From Streptococcus sp. SK643 (lineage in GTDB: Bacteria; Bacillota; Bacilli; Lactobacillales; Streptococcaceae): a DNA stretch of 64,000 nucleotides. The stretch lies in assembly GCF_000259505.1 (NCBI RefSeq), contig NZ_AJMM01000008.1, positions 1-64,000 of the forward strand, given 5' to 3'. Positions 9,549-18,020 of the stretch are shown here, piece after piece. The notes under the pieces are model-generated. The model saw only the letters and a program-made list of their open reading frames with translations, had not been told where the DNA came from and did not search any database. The position numbers were made by a program, and so were the translations under genes. Each line of letters opens with the position of its first letter. Position 1 is the first letter of the stretch.

Positions 9549-10352
9549 ATGTCAAAATATAATTGGGATGAAAAGCATATCATCACCTTTCCTGAAGAGA
9601 AAGTGGCCCTCTCTACTAAGGATTTACATGTTTACTACGGTAAAAAAGAATCCATCAAGGGCATCGATATGCAATTTGAAAAAAATAAAATTACTGCCTT
9701 AATCGGCCCTTCAGGATCTGGGAAATCAACTTATCTTCGCAGTCTCAATCGGATGAATGATACCATTGATATTGCTAAGGTAACAGGTCAAATCCTATAC
9801 CAAGGAATCGATGTCAACCGTCCTGAAATCAACGTTTATGAAATGCGTAAGCACATCGGGATGGTCTTCCAACGACCAAATCCCTTTGCTAAGTCTATTT
9901 ATCGCAATATCTCTTTTGCTCATGAACGGGCAGGTGTTAAGGACAAGCAAGTCTTGGATGAAATTGTGGAAACCTCTCTTCGTCAAGCTGCCCTTTGGGA
10001 CCAGGTCAAAGATGACCTTCATAAGTCAGCCTTGACCCTATCAGGTGGTCAGCAACAAAGACTCTGCATCGCTCGTGCTATTTCCGTGAAACCAGATATT
10101 CTCTTGATGGATGAACCGGCGTCAGCCTTGGATCCGATTGCGACAGCTCAGCTGGAAGAAACCATGTTGGAATTGAAAAAAGACTTTACCATTATCATCG
10201 TGACCCACAGTATGCAGCAGGCTGCGCGTGCGAGTGATTACACAGGATTTTTCTACTTGGGTGACTTGATCGAGTACGATAAGACCTCTAATATTTTCCA
10301 AAATGCTAAGTTGCAGTCTACTAATGACTACGTAACCGGACACTTTGGATAG
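9549..10352 (+). CDS. pstB: Phosphate ABC transporter ATPase PstB (copy 1)
   Basis: A 267-aa ABC ATPase with a complete motif set: Walker [10 protein letters not shown] (about 53-61), Q-loop FQRPNP, signature LSGGQQQR (about 164-171), Walker B LLMDEP with catalytic Glu189, D-loop SALDP and switch histidine H220 (VTHSMQQ). It energises PstCA. A second PstB follows 12 nt downstream, so the transporter may use a heterodimer of the two. Confidence 0.94.
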   Translation: MSKYNWDEKHIITFPEEKVALSTKDLHVYYGKKESIKGIDMQFEKNKITALIGPSGSGKSTYLRSLNRMNDTIDIAKVTGQILYQGIDVNRPEINVYEMRKHIGMVFQRPNPFAKSIYRNISFAHERAGVKDKQVLDEIVETSLRQAALWDQVKDDLHKSALTLSGGQQQRLCIARAISVKPDILLMDEPASALDPIATAQLEETMLELKKDFTIIIVTHSMQQAARASDYTGFFYLGDLIEYDKTSNIFQNAKLQSTNDYVTGHFG

Positions 10353-10364
10353 AAAGGAAACAGT

Positions 10365-11123
10365 ATGACAGAAGCGATTTTACAGGTGTCAGACCTGTCC
10401 GTTTACTACAATCAAAAGAAGGCTTTAAATAGTGTTTCTCTATCTTTCCAAGCCAAGGAAATTACAGCTCTTATCGGTCCGTCTGGTTCAGGAAAGTCAA
10501 CTCTTCTCAAGGCTATCAACCGTATGGGGGATTTGAATCCAGAGGTGACCACAACTGGTTCGGTCGTTTACAATGGTCACAACATTTATAGTCCACGTAC
10601 AGATACAGTTGAATTGCGTAAGGAAATCGGTATGGTTTTCCAACAACCCAACCCTTTCCCTATGTCCATTTACGAAAATGTTGTCTACGGGCTTCGCATC
10701 AATGGAGTTAAAGATAAGCAAGTTCTGGATGAATCAGTAGAAAAAGCCCTGCAGCGAGCTTCTATCTGGGATGAGGTCAAGGACCGCCTGCATGATTCAG
10801 CTATCGGGCTTTCAGGTGGACAACAACAACGTGTCTGTGTTGCCCGTGTCTTGGCAACCAGTCCTAAAATCATTCTCTTGGATGAGCCAACCTCAGCCTT
10901 GGACCCTATTTCGGCTGGTAAGATTGAGGAAACCTTGTATGGCTTAAAAGATAAATACACCATGCTCTTGGTGACACGTTCCATGCAACAAGCTTCTCGT
11001 ATCTCTGACAAGACAGGATTTTTCTTGGATGGAGATTTGATAGAGTTTAACGATACTAAGAAGATCTTCCTCAACCCTCAACATAAGGAAACAGAAGATT
11101 ATATTTCAGGAAAGTTTGGATAA
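10365..11123 (+). CDS. pstB: Phosphate ABC transporter ATPase PstB (copy 2), switch His replaced by Arg
   Basis: A 252-aa PstB paralogue. Walker A (GPSGSGKST, about 38-46), signature LSGGQQQR, Walker B ILLLDEP and D-loop SALDP are all intact. At the switch (H-loop) position the protein reads VTRSMQQ, with Arg205 encoded by CGT at 10977-10979, where copy 1 has His220. The H-loop histidine normally contacts the ATP gamma-phosphate, so this subunit may form a weakened hydrolysis site in a PstB1/PstB2 heterodimer. That consequence is inferred, not shown. Two-copy pstB operons are common in streptococci. Confidence 0.93.
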   Translation: MTEAILQVSDLSVYYNQKKALNSVSLSFQAKEITALIGPSGSGKSTLLKAINRMGDLNPEVTTTGSVVYNGHNIYSPRTDTVELRKEIGMVFQQPNPFPMSIYENVVYGLRINGVKDKQVLDESVEKALQRASIWDEVKDRLHDSAIGLSGGQQQRVCVARVLATSPKIILLDEPTSALDPISAGKIEETLYGLKDKYTMLLVTRSMQQASRISDKTGFFLDGDLIEFNDTKKIFLNPQHKETEDYISGKFG

Positions 11124-11133
11124 GGAGAAAAAG

Positions 11134-11787
11134 ATGTTACGATCTCAATTTGAAGAAGATTTGGAGAAATTACACAATCAGTTCTATGCCATGGGACAAG
11201 AAGTGCTATCCCAAATCAATCGTACCGTGCGTGCCTTTGTTACGCATGACCGTGATTTAGCGAAAGAAGTGATCGAAGATGATGCAGAAGTAAATGAATA
11301 TGAAGTAAAATTAGAGAAGAAATCATTTGAAATGATTGCCCTTCAACAACCTGTTTCTCAAGATCTACGCACAGTTTTAACAGTTCTCAAGGCTGTATCA
11401 GATGTAGAACGTATGGGAGACCATGCGGTATCTATCGCTGAGGCAACTATCCGTATGAAAGGGGAAGAGCGTATCCCTGCAGTTGAGGAAGAAATCAAAA
11501 AAATGGGCCGTGATGTAAAAAATTTCGTCGAAGCAGCTCTAGAACTCTATCTCAATGGTTCTGTAGAGCATGCCTATGAAGTAGCGGCCATGGATGAGAA
11601 AATCAACCATTACTTTGATTCTATTCGTGAGTTAGCAACAGAAGAAATCAAGAAAAATCCTGAAGCAATTGTGACAGGTCGAGATTACTTCCAAGTTATC
11701 TCTTATTTGGAGCGTATTGGAGACTATGCTAAAAATATCTGTGAATGGGTTGTTTACTTTGAAACAGGTAAGATTGTCGAACTATAA
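11134..11787 (+). CDS. phoU: Phosphate transport regulator PhoU
   Basis: A 217-aa all-helical protein with two PhoU repeats, each ending in the metal-binding-type signature (VSDVERMGDHA near 89-99; SYLERIGDYAKNICEW near the C-terminus). PhoU couples Pst transporter activity to phosphate-responsive signalling and limits uptake when phosphate is plentiful. The ATG at 11134 is chosen because AAGGAG lies 6-7 nt upstream; an upstream TTG at 11116 overlapping pstB2 has no ribosome site. Last gene of the pst operon, followed by a terminator. Confidence 0.93.
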   Translation: MLRSQFEEDLEKLHNQFYAMGQEVLSQINRTVRAFVTHDRDLAKEVIEDDAEVNEYEVKLEKKSFEMIALQQPVSQDLRTVLTVLKAVSDVERMGDHAVSIAEATIRMKGEERIPAVEEEIKKMGRDVKNFVEAALELYLNGSVEHAYEVAAMDEKINHYFDSIRELATEEIKKNPEAIVTGRDYFQVISYLERIGDYAKNICEWVVYFETGKIVEL

Positions 11788-11806
11788 AATAAATTAATTT
11801 TGTATA

Positions 11807-11840
11807 AAAAGGAGCTTTAAATCAAATGACAGCTCCTTTT
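11807..11840 (+). terminator. Intrinsic terminator of the pst operon
   Basis: AAAAGGAGCT (11807-11816) and AGCTCCTTTT (11831-11840) form a perfect 10-bp stem ending in T residues, directly after phoU. Confidence 0.85.
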
Positions 11841-11884
11841 ATTGAATGAAAAAAATATTTTTGAGATAAAAATTCAAAAAATAC

Positions 11885-11913
11885 TTGACAAGTATCTTAA
11901 GCAGAGTTATAAT
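11885..11913 (+). promoter_or_regulatory. Full-consensus sigma-A promoter of the amino-acid binding protein gene
   Basis: TTGACA (11885-11890), exactly 17 bp, TATAAT (11908-11913): both hexamers match consensus perfectly. This excludes the upstream TTG of the -35 as a translation start for the following gene. Confidence 0.9.
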
Positions 11914-11944
11914 TATACAAAATCAACAGAGAGGTTGTTTATTT

Positions 11945-12760
11945 ATGAAATTTAAAAAATGGATATTTGTTTTATGTAGTTTTATAGCAAGTTTCTTCTT
12001 AGTGGCTTGCCAGTCGGGTTCTAATGGTTCTCAGTCAGCTGTCGAGGCCATTAAGCAAAAGGGGAAATTAGTTGTGGCGACTAGTCCTGACTATGCACCC
12101 TTTGAATTCCAATCCTTGGTTGACGGGAAAAATCAGGTAGTCGGTGCGGATATTGACATGGCTCAGGCTATTGCTGATGAACTTGGTGTTAAGTTGGAAA
12201 TTTCAAGCATGAGTTTTGACAATGTCTTGACCAGCCTTCAAACTGGTAAGGCTGACCTAGCTGTCGCGGGAATTAGCGCTACTGACGAGAGAAAAGAAGT
12301 CTTTGATTTTTCAATCCCATACTATGAAAACAAGATTAGTTTCTTGGTTCGTAAGGTTGATGTAGAAAAATACAAGGATTTAACTAGCCTAGAAAGTGCT
12401 AATATTGCAGCCCAAAAAGGGACTGTTCCAGAATCAATGGTCAAGGAACAATTGCCAAAAGCTCAATTGACTTCCCTAACTAATATGGGTGAAGCTGTCA
12501 ATGAATTGCAGGCTGGAAAAGTAGATGCTGTTCACATGGATGAACCTGTTGCCCTTAGCTATGCTGCTAAAAATGCCGATCTAGCTGTCGCAACTGTCAG
12601 CTTGAAGATGAAGGACGGCGAAGCCAATGCAGTTGCCCTTAGAAAAAATAGTGCTGATTTGAAAGAAGTGGTGGACAAGGTTATCCAAAAACTCAAGGAT
12701 GACGGTACCTACCAAAAATATCTTGAAAAAGCAGCAAGTCTAACAGAAGTTGAACAATAA
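11945..12760 (+). CDS. Amino-acid ABC transporter substrate-binding lipoprotein (SBP_bac_3)
   Basis: A 271-aa family 3 solute-binding protein. The signal peptide ends in a lipobox LVAC with Cys22, so it is a membrane-tethered lipoprotein. The body has typical SBP_bac_3 elements (SPDYAPFEF near the N-terminus, GADIDMAQAIADELG, the helical hinge and ATDERKEVFDFS). It should bind a polar amino acid; the ligand is not predictable. No permease or ATPase gene is adjacent, so it must share components encoded elsewhere. It stands alone behind a consensus promoter and ends in a terminator. Confidence 0.88.
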   Translation: MKFKKWIFVLCSFIASFFLVACQSGSNGSQSAVEAIKQKGKLVVATSPDYAPFEFQSLVDGKNQVVGADIDMAQAIADELGVKLEISSMSFDNVLTSLQTGKADLAVAGISATDERKEVFDFSIPYYENKISFLVRKVDVEKYKDLTSLESANIAAQKGTVPESMVKEQLPKAQLTSLTNMGEAVNELQAGKVDAVHMDEPVALSYAAKNADLAVATVSLKMKDGEANAVALRKNSADLKEVVDKVIQKLKDDGTYQKYLEKAASLTEVEQ

Positions 12761-12763
12761 GAA

Positions 12764-12799
12764 AAAAGCAGAGTTGGATCTTATTCCAATTCTGCTTTT
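12764..12799. terminator. Bidirectional terminator between convergent genes
   Basis: AAAAGCAGAGTTGGA (12764-12778) pairs with TCCAATTCTGCTTTT (12785-12799) with one G-T wobble. There are A residues on one side and T on the other, so it can serve both the binding-protein gene and the minus-strand regulator, whose stop codon lies within it. Confidence 0.85.
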
Positions 12800-14052
12800 A
12801 AATAGTTTGAAACATTTTCCAGATGTTCTAAGGACACCTTGGCAAATTGATAAGGACAGGCATCCAAATAGGCCTCTTCAAAGAAGTCCAAGCCCAGTTG
12901 GCTGTGCTTGATTCTGGCGATTTTAGGATACTTTCTTAGGTCTAGCAATAAGCCGTCGTGAAGTGGAAAATGAGGAAGTGGGCAAGGATATTTAGCTATT
13001 TTTTCTTCGATTTGCTTCTGGTAGTCTTCTTGATTGGACAAGCGGGCTATTCGATTTTTCTCAAATAGTTGACTGTCTATATAGAGTGACAAGGCCTTTT
13101 GCATGATGAGGTTGCTATCGTAGTCTAGGATATTTTTGTAGGCCACAAAGGCTTCTTTGATAGCATTTGGAAGAATGAGTGCCGTAATCCGCAGGGCTGG
13201 AAAGAGGCTGGTTGAGAAGGATTTGATATAAACGACGCGCTCCTCTGTATCCAGATAGTGGAAGGTCTGGCCTTTTTTGGAGTCCAAATCACCTAGATAG
13301 TCGTCCTCGACGATATAGACACCGTACTTGGCAGCTAAGTCAAGAATAACTTGTTTGTCCTGCTCAGAATAGGAATGTCCTAGAGGATAGTGAAAACGAG
13401 GGATAGTGTAAAAGAACTTTATATTTCCTGTCTTAAAGTGATTTTCAAGTTCTTTTAAGTCAATCCCATCAATGCCTCGTTCAATCGTTTGATAGTCCAA
13501 TCCTTGAGCAATCAAGAGTCGATTCATCCGATGATAGGTCGGCTGTTCCACCAAGATTTCCTTAGATTGGCCAGGAAAGGAAATTTGAGAAAGAATAAAC
13601 AAGGCTTGTTGGGTTCCAGAAGTTAATACTAGTTGATCTGCCTTGCAGTAGAGAGCTTGGTCAAAGAGTAGTTTGTGAATGGACTGTCTTAGGTCTTCTA
13701 ATCCTTCTTGGTTGTCATAGTAGTTAAAAAGGTAGTTTTCTCGGCCAATTAAGGTTTCATTGACACAGAGTCGAAAATCGTCATAGGCGCTGGCATGTTC
13801 ATCGGTAACTTCGATTTCTAGGTCCTGGTGTTGCCCTTGTTCTAATACATAGTAGCCACTCTGAGGCTTGGCATAAAGGTATTGTTCGTGCCGTAATTCC
13901 AGTAGGGCTCGCTGAATGGTGTCCTTGCTACAGTGAAAGTCAAGGCTCAGTTGACGGATAGAAGGCAGGCGACTACCCGTCGGAAATCGTCCAGACTCGA
14001 TACCGTTTTTCAGATAGGAAACGACCTCTTGGTACTTGCTTTGTTTCTTCAT
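12781..14052 (-). CDS. MocR-type regulator: GntR winged helix plus aminotransferase-like domain
   Basis: A 423-aa two-domain protein. The first 70 residues are a GntR winged helix (LPSIRQLSLDFHCSKDTIQRAL helix-turn-helix near 29-50). The rest is a fold-type I aminotransferase-like domain with VEDDYLGD (about 248-255) and a predicted PLP Lys277 in YIKSFSTSLFP. Such proteins are PLP-sensing transcription regulators, often acting on adjacent genes. It is divergent from budA, 141 bp apart, making budA or itself plausible targets. It has a GGGAGG ribosome site and a minus-strand promoter. It is not a PdxR by context, since no pdxST genes are present. Confidence 0.88.
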   Translation of the reverse strand: MKKQSKYQEVVSYLKNGIESGRFPTGSRLPSIRQLSLDFHCSKDTIQRALLELRHEQYLYAKPQSGYYVLEQGQHQDLEIEVTDEHASAYDDFRLCVNETLIGRENYLFNYYDNQEGLEDLRQSIHKLLFDQALYCKADQLVLTSGTQQALFILSQISFPGQSKEILVEQPTYHRMNRLLIAQGLDYQTIERGIDGIDLKELENHFKTGNIKFFYTIPRFHYPLGHSYSEQDKQVILDLAAKYGVYIVEDDYLGDLDSKKGQTFHYLDTEERVVYIKSFSTSLFPALRITALILPNAIKEAFVAYKNILDYDSNLIMQKALSLYIDSQLFEKNRIARLSNQEDYQKQIEEKIAKYPCPLPHFPLHDGLLLDLRKYPKIARIKHSQLGLDFFEEAYLDACPYQFAKVSLEHLENVSNYLKAELE

Positions 14053-14077
14053 TCCAGACCTCCCTTGATTTTGTTAC

Positions 14078-14106
14078 ATTGTACCCTTTTTTTTCCTTCT
14101 TGGCAA
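14078..14106 (-). promoter_or_regulatory. Promoter of the MocR-type regulator
   Basis: On the minus strand: TTGCCA (plus 14101-14106), 17-bp spacer, TACAAT (plus 14078-14083). The ribosome site GGGAGG is at plus 14059-14064. Confidence 0.7.
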
Positions 14107-14146
14107 TGTCTAGAGTGTTTCTCTCGTTCACATCTAGGGGCAAATG

Positions 14147-14155
14147 TGGTATACT
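14147..14155 (+). promoter_or_regulatory. Extended -10 promoter of budA
   Basis: TGGTATACT with TATACT at 14150-14155, about 39 nt before the budA ATG. No good -35 is present. It lies about 70 bp from the divergent regulator promoter, so one regulator could control both. Confidence 0.6.
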
Positions 14156-14193
14156 TAGGAGTAGGATTTATAGAATAACAGACAAGAAAGAGA

Positions 14194-14925
14194 ATGGATA
14201 AGAACGTGCAGGAACCAGTGAAATTATTTCAATACAATACCCTTGGAGCCTTGATGGCAGGCCTTTATGGTGGTACCATGACAGTAGGAGAATTGCTGGA
14301 GCATGGTGACCTTGGTTTGGGAACCTTGGATTCTATTGATGGGGAATTGATTGTCCTTGATGGCAAGGCTTATCAGGCCAAAGGGTCTGGAGACCAGCCA
14401 GAGATTGTGGAAGTGTCACCAGATGCCCTTATTCCTTATGCAGCAGTAGTACCGCACCAGGCAGAGGTCATTTTCCGCCAGCGGTTTGAAATGACAGACA
14501 AGGAATTGGAAGAGCGAATCGAGTCTTATTATGACGGGGAAAATCTTTTCCGCTCTATCAAGATTCGTGGGGAATTTTCGCATATGCATGTGCGTATGAT
14601 TCCTAAGTCGACACCAGATACCAAGTTTGCTGATGTCGCAACCCATCAACCGGAATATAGTCGTGACAATGTGGCGGGGACCATTGTTGGTTTCTGGACG
14701 CCTGAGATTTTCCATGGGGTCAGTGTGGCAGGCTACCATCTGCACTTCATATCAGATGATTTGACTTTCGGTGGACATGTCATGGACTTTGTCATCAAGG
14801 AAGGTATTATCGAGGTGGGAGCTGTTGACCAATTGGATCAACGTTTCCCAGTCCAAGACCGTCAATACTTGTTTGCCAAGTTCAATGTTGAAGAGATGAG
14901 AAAAGATATTGAAAAGGCAGAATAG
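14194..14925 (+). CDS. budA: Alpha-acetolactate decarboxylase
   Basis: A 243-aa zinc enzyme that converts (S)-2-acetolactate to (R)-acetoin, diverting pyruvate-derived acetolactate away from branched-chain amino acid synthesis. Conserved family segments include the N-terminal FQYNTLGALMAGLY and the zinc-binding GYHLHFISDD followed by GGHVMDF near residues 182-198. The start ATG 14194 is preceded by a purine-rich AAGAAAGAG. Followed after 9 nt by the YhfC-type membrane protein behind an AGGAGAAGAAA ribosome site, so the two are probably one transcript. Confidence 0.92.
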   Translation: MDKNVQEPVKLFQYNTLGALMAGLYGGTMTVGELLEHGDLGLGTLDSIDGELIVLDGKAYQAKGSGDQPEIVEVSPDALIPYAAVVPHQAEVIFRQRFEMTDKELEERIESYYDGENLFRSIKIRGEFSHMHVRMIPKSTPDTKFADVATHQPEYSRDNVAGTIVGFWTPEIFHGVSVAGYHLHFISDDLTFGGHVMDFVIKEGIIEVGAVDQLDQRFPVQDRQYLFAKFNVEEMRKDIEKAE

Positions 14926-14934
14926 GAGAAGAAA

Positions 14935-15687
14935 ATGACCATTCATATCATTATTAGCATAGTGCTGTTGCTGGCTTTTCTAATTGGGAGCATTTGGTAT
15001 GCCAAAAAGAAATACCAGATCAATCTAGCTGTCTTGGGCTTGGGGGCTGTTGCCTTCTTTCTCTCTTCACAGATTTTGGAGAAATTAATTCATGTTCTAG
15101 TTCTTCATCCTCAAAAAGATGGAAGTATCGCTCTTTTACAAGAGCATCCCCTGATCTATATAGTTTATGGTCTAGCCATGGCGGCTTTCTTTGAGGAAAC
15201 TGCTCGTCTCATCTTCTTTAAATGGTTGGAGAAAAAGAGAAACTTGGAAAAAGCAGATGCCCTTGCTTATGTACTGGGTCATGGTGGTTTGGAATTGATT
15301 TTCTTAGGTGTTACTAGCCTCCTCAATCTCTACATCGTTCTTTCGGCAGTTCAAACTCAGAACCCACAGGTCATGCAATTGCTGTCTGAAAATATGTTGA
15401 AAACTATCCAGTCGCTATCTGTCTGGCAAATTTATTTGCTTGCTTTTGAACGAATCTTGGCGCTAGGCTTCCAATTACTTTTGACAGTTTGGGTTTACCA
15501 AGGTGTGCGCCAGAAAAACTGGGTTTATCTATTAGCAGCCTATGGCCTGCATGCCTTCTTTGACCTTGTTCCATCTCTAGCTCAAGTAGGATGGATTACA
15601 AGTCCAGTCTTGGTTGAAGTTATTCTACTAGTTGAACTTGTCCTAGTTGCCTATGTAACTAAGAATATATTTTGCAAAAAATCATAA
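14935..15687 (+). CDS. YhfC-family predicted intramembrane protease-like protein
   Basis: A 250-aa membrane protein with about seven hydrophobic segments. Conserved polar residues lie within membrane helices: FFEETAR (Glu87, Glu88, Arg91), GHGGLE (His116, Glu120) and a later YGLHAFFD. This arrangement resembles the YhfC family (PF10086) and the wider CPBP/Abi-type glutamic intramembrane peptidases. The function and substrate are unknown. It is probably cotranscribed with budA and ends in a terminator whose first base lies within its stop codon. Confidence 0.75.
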   Translation: MTIHIIISIVLLLAFLIGSIWYAKKKYQINLAVLGLGAVAFFLSSQILEKLIHVLVLHPQKDGSIALLQEHPLIYIVYGLAMAAFFEETARLIFFKWLEKKRNLEKADALAYVLGHGGLELIFLGVTSLLNLYIVLSAVQTQNPQVMQLLSENMLKTIQSLSVWQIYLLAFERILALGFQLLLTVWVYQGVRQKNWVYLLAAYGLHAFFDLVPSLAQVGWITSPVLVEVILLVELVLVAYVTKNIFCKKS

Positions 15688-15709
15688 AAAGGGGGAAGCC
15701 TCTTTTTTT
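15686..15709 (+). terminator. Intrinsic terminator after the YhfC-type gene
   Basis: AAAAAGGGG pairs with CCTCTTTTT (one G-T wobble) around a short loop, followed by T residues. Confidence 0.8.
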
Positions 15710-15739
15710 GTTTAAAATAATCCCGAGATTTTTTTAGGG

Positions 15740-15768
15740 TCGTCAAATGGTCTTAAAAATGGTATAAT
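15740..15768 (+). promoter_or_regulatory. Promoter of murB
   Basis: TCGTCA (15740-15745), 17 bp, TATAAT (15763-15768) with an extended TGG. Strong -10, moderate -35. Confidence 0.75.
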
Positions 15769-15797
15769 GGAATGAATTTTGTAAAAGGAAGAGTGTC

Positions 15798-16703
15798 ATG
15801 TCAGTAAGAGAAAACATACTTGAAATCTTAGAAGGAATTGATATCCGCTTTAAGGAACCCTTGCATACTTATAGTTATACAAAAGTAGGTGGTGAAGCTG
15901 ATTACTTGGTTTTTCCACGAAATCGCTATGAGTTGGCTCGGGTTGTAAAATTTGCCAATCAAGAAAATATCCCTTGGATGGTGTTGGGAAATGCTAGCAA
16001 CATTATCGTTCGTGATGGTGGGATTCGTGGGTTTGTCATCTTGTGTGACAAGCTCAATCATGTTTCGGTTGATGGATATACCATTGAGGCTGAAGCTGGG
16101 GCCAACTTGATTGAAACGACACGCATTGCCCTTCGTCATAGTTTGACTGGTTTTGAATTCGCTTGTGGCATCCCGGGAAGTATCGGTGGTGCTGTCTTTA
16201 TGAATGCGGGTGCCTACGGTGGAGAAATTGCTCATATCTTGCAATCTTGTAAGGTCTTGACCAAGGATGGAGAAATCGAGACCCTGTTTGCCAAAGATTT
16301 GGCTTTTGGGTATCGCCATTCAGCTATTCAGGATTCTGGTGCAGTTGTCTTGTCTGCTAAGTTTGCCCTAGCGCCTGGAAATCATCAGGTTATTAAGCAA
16401 GAAATGGAGCGTTTGACTCATTTGCGTGAACTCAAGCAACCTTTAGAATATCCATCTTGTGGTTCGGTCTTTAAGCGTCCAGTAGGGCATTTTGCAGGTC
16501 AATTAATTTCAGAAGCTGGCTTAAAAGGCTATCGTATCGGTGGTGTTGAAGTGTCTGAAAAGCACGCAGGATTTATGATCAATGTCGCATCCGGAACAGC
16601 TAAAGACTACGAAGACTTGATTGAGTCTGTGATTGAAAAAGTCAAGGAACACTCTGGCGTTACTCTTGAGAGAGAAGTCCGTATTTTAGGAGAAAGCAAG
16701 TAG
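15798..16703 (+). CDS. murB: UDP-N-acetylenolpyruvoylglucosamine reductase
   Basis: A 301-aa FAD enzyme that reduces UDP-GlcNAc-enolpyruvate to UDP-MurNAc with NADPH, the second committed step of peptidoglycan precursor synthesis. Motifs include the FAD-binding [11 protein letters not shown] and [12 protein letters not shown] near 60-72, [19 protein letters not shown] near 129-147 and the catalytic-region [10 protein letters not shown]. Length is normal for the family. It precedes potABCD by 159 bp with no terminator between, so read-through into the polyamine operon is likely. Confidence 0.94.
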   Translation: MSVRENILEILEGIDIRFKEPLHTYSYTKVGGEADYLVFPRNRYELARVVKFANQENIPWMVLGNASNIIVRDGGIRGFVILCDKLNHVSVDGYTIEAEAGANLIETTRIALRHSLTGFEFACGIPGSIGGAVFMNAGAYGGEIAHILQSCKVLTKDGEIETLFAKDLAFGYRHSAIQDSGAVVLSAKFALAPGNHQVIKQEMERLTHLRELKQPLEYPSCGSVFKRPVGHFAGQLISEAGLKGYRIGGVEVSEKHAGFMINVASGTAKDYEDLIESVIEKVKEHSGVTLEREVRILGESK

Positions 16704-16862
16704 GAAGCTATATTTGAAAAGCTGCTGCTATGTCATGGAAAGGGGGTGAAAGCCTATCGTCAGTGCAGAAGAATGTAGGCAGTTCAATCTCCTACAAGAG
16801 GTAGTGGCGGCCTGACAGAGCCCTGATCTGTTAATCTATGAAAAAGAAGGAATAAATGACAA
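16704..16862 (+). promoter_or_regulatory. Structured leader upstream of potABCD (possible riboswitch-like RNA)
   Basis: A non-coding stretch with nested pairing. A closing helix pairs TGTCA-(T)-GG (16731-16738) with CCTGACA (16811-16817), and encloses a TGTAGG/CCTACA hairpin (16774-16796). A downstream hairpin GACAGA/TCTGTT (16814-16832) shares bases with the 3' strand of the closing helix, so the two are mutually exclusive. It has no T run and matches no riboswitch consensus I can recall. An 8-residue ORF (ATG 16856 to stop 16882) overlaps the potA TTG start in another frame. Confidence 0.45.
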
Positions 16863-18020
16863 TTGAAAAAACCAATTATTGAATTCAAAAACGTCTCTAA
16901 AGTTTTTGAAGACAGCAACACCAAGGTTCTCAAAGATATCAACTTTGAGTTGGAAGAAGGGAAGTTCTATACACTTTTAGGTGCATCTGGTTCTGGAAAA
17001 TCAACTATCCTGAACATTATCGCAGGTTTACTGGATGCGACGACAGGAGATATTTTGCTGGATGGTATCCGCATCAATGACATCCCAACCAATAAGCGAG
17101 ATGTCCATACTGTCTTCCAATCCTATGCCTTGTTTCCACATATGAATGTGTTTGAAAATGTTGCCTTTCCACTTCGCTTGCGTAAAATTGACAAGAAAGA
17201 AATCGAGCAACGTGTTGCTGAAGTTCTCAAAATGGTTCAGTTGGAAGGTTACGAGAAGCGTTCCATCCGTAAACTCTCTGGAGGACAACGTCAGCGTGTG
17301 GCTATTGCCCGTGCCATCATCAACCAACCCCGTGTGGTTTTGTTAGACGAGCCTTTATCGGCGCTAGACTTGAAATTAAGAACAGACATGCAGTATGAAC
17401 TGCGTGAACTGCAACAACGATTGGGCATTACCTTTGTTTTTGTCACTCACGATCAGGAAGAAGCCCTGGCTATGAGTGACTGGATTTTTGTTATGAATGA
17501 TGGCGAGATTGTCCAGTCTGGAACACCAGTAGATATCTACGACGAGCCAATCAACCACTTTGTTGCTACCTTTATCGGGGAGTCCAATATCTTGCCAGGT
17601 ACCATGATTGAGGACTACTTGGTCGAGTTTAACGGCAAACGTTTTGAAGCGGTCGATGGTGGGATGAAGCCAAATGAACCAGTTGAGGTTGTCATTCGTC
17701 CAGAGGACTTGCGCATTACCCTTCCTGAAGAAGGCAAGCTCCAAGTTAAGGTGGATACCCAGCTCTTCCGTGGAGTTCACTATGAAATTATCGCCTATGA
17801 CGAGCTTGGAAATGAATGGATGATTCACTCAACCCGTAAGGCTATTGTTGGTGAGGAAATTGGTCTGGACTTTGAACCAGAAGACATCCACATCATGCGC
17901 CTCAATGAAACCGAAGAAGAGTTCGATGCTCGTATTGAGGAGTACGTAGAAATCGAAGAGCAAGAAGCAGGTTTGATCAATGCAATCGAGGAGGAAAGAG
18001 ATGAAGAAAACAAGCTCTAA
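16863..18020 (+). CDS. potA: Spermidine/putrescine ABC transporter ATPase PotA
   Basis: A 385-aa ABC ATPase that powers polyamine import. Walker [10 protein letters not shown] is at 40-48, signature LSGGQRQR at 138-145, Walker [11 protein letters not shown] at about 160-169, and the switch His is in VTHDQEE. The C-terminal 150 residues form a TOBE-type regulatory domain with an acidic tail. The start is TTG 16863, giving the family N-terminus [13 protein letters not shown]. The only ribosome-site-like AAGGA (16847-16851) is 11 nt upstream and only 4 nt from an out-of-frame ATG. First gene of potABCD; potB starts 20 nt before its stop. Confidence 0.93.
   Translation: MKKPIIEFKNVSKVFEDSNTKVLKDINFELEEGKFYTLLGASGSGKSTILNIIAGLLDATTGDILLDGIRINDIPTNKRDVHTVFQSYALFPHMNVFENVAFPLRLRKIDKKEIEQRVAEVLKMVQLEGYEKRSIRKLSGGQRQRVAIARAIINQPRVVLLDEPLSALDLKLRTDMQYELRELQQRLGITFVFVTHDQEEALAMSDWIFVMNDGEIVQSGTPVDIYDEPINHFVATFIGESNILPGTMIEDYLVEFNGKRFEAVDGGMKPNEPVEVVIRPEDLRITLPEEGKLQVKVDTQLFRGVHYEIIAYDELGNEWMIHSTRKAIVGEEIGLDFEPEDIHIMRLNETEEEFDARIEEYVEIEEQEAGLINAIEEERDEENKL

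Noticed and set aside
11885-11944. N-terminal extension of the amino-acid binding protein from TTG 11885
   Set aside because: The TTG is the -35 of a perfect promoter, and ATG 11945 starts a standard lipoprotein signal peptide.
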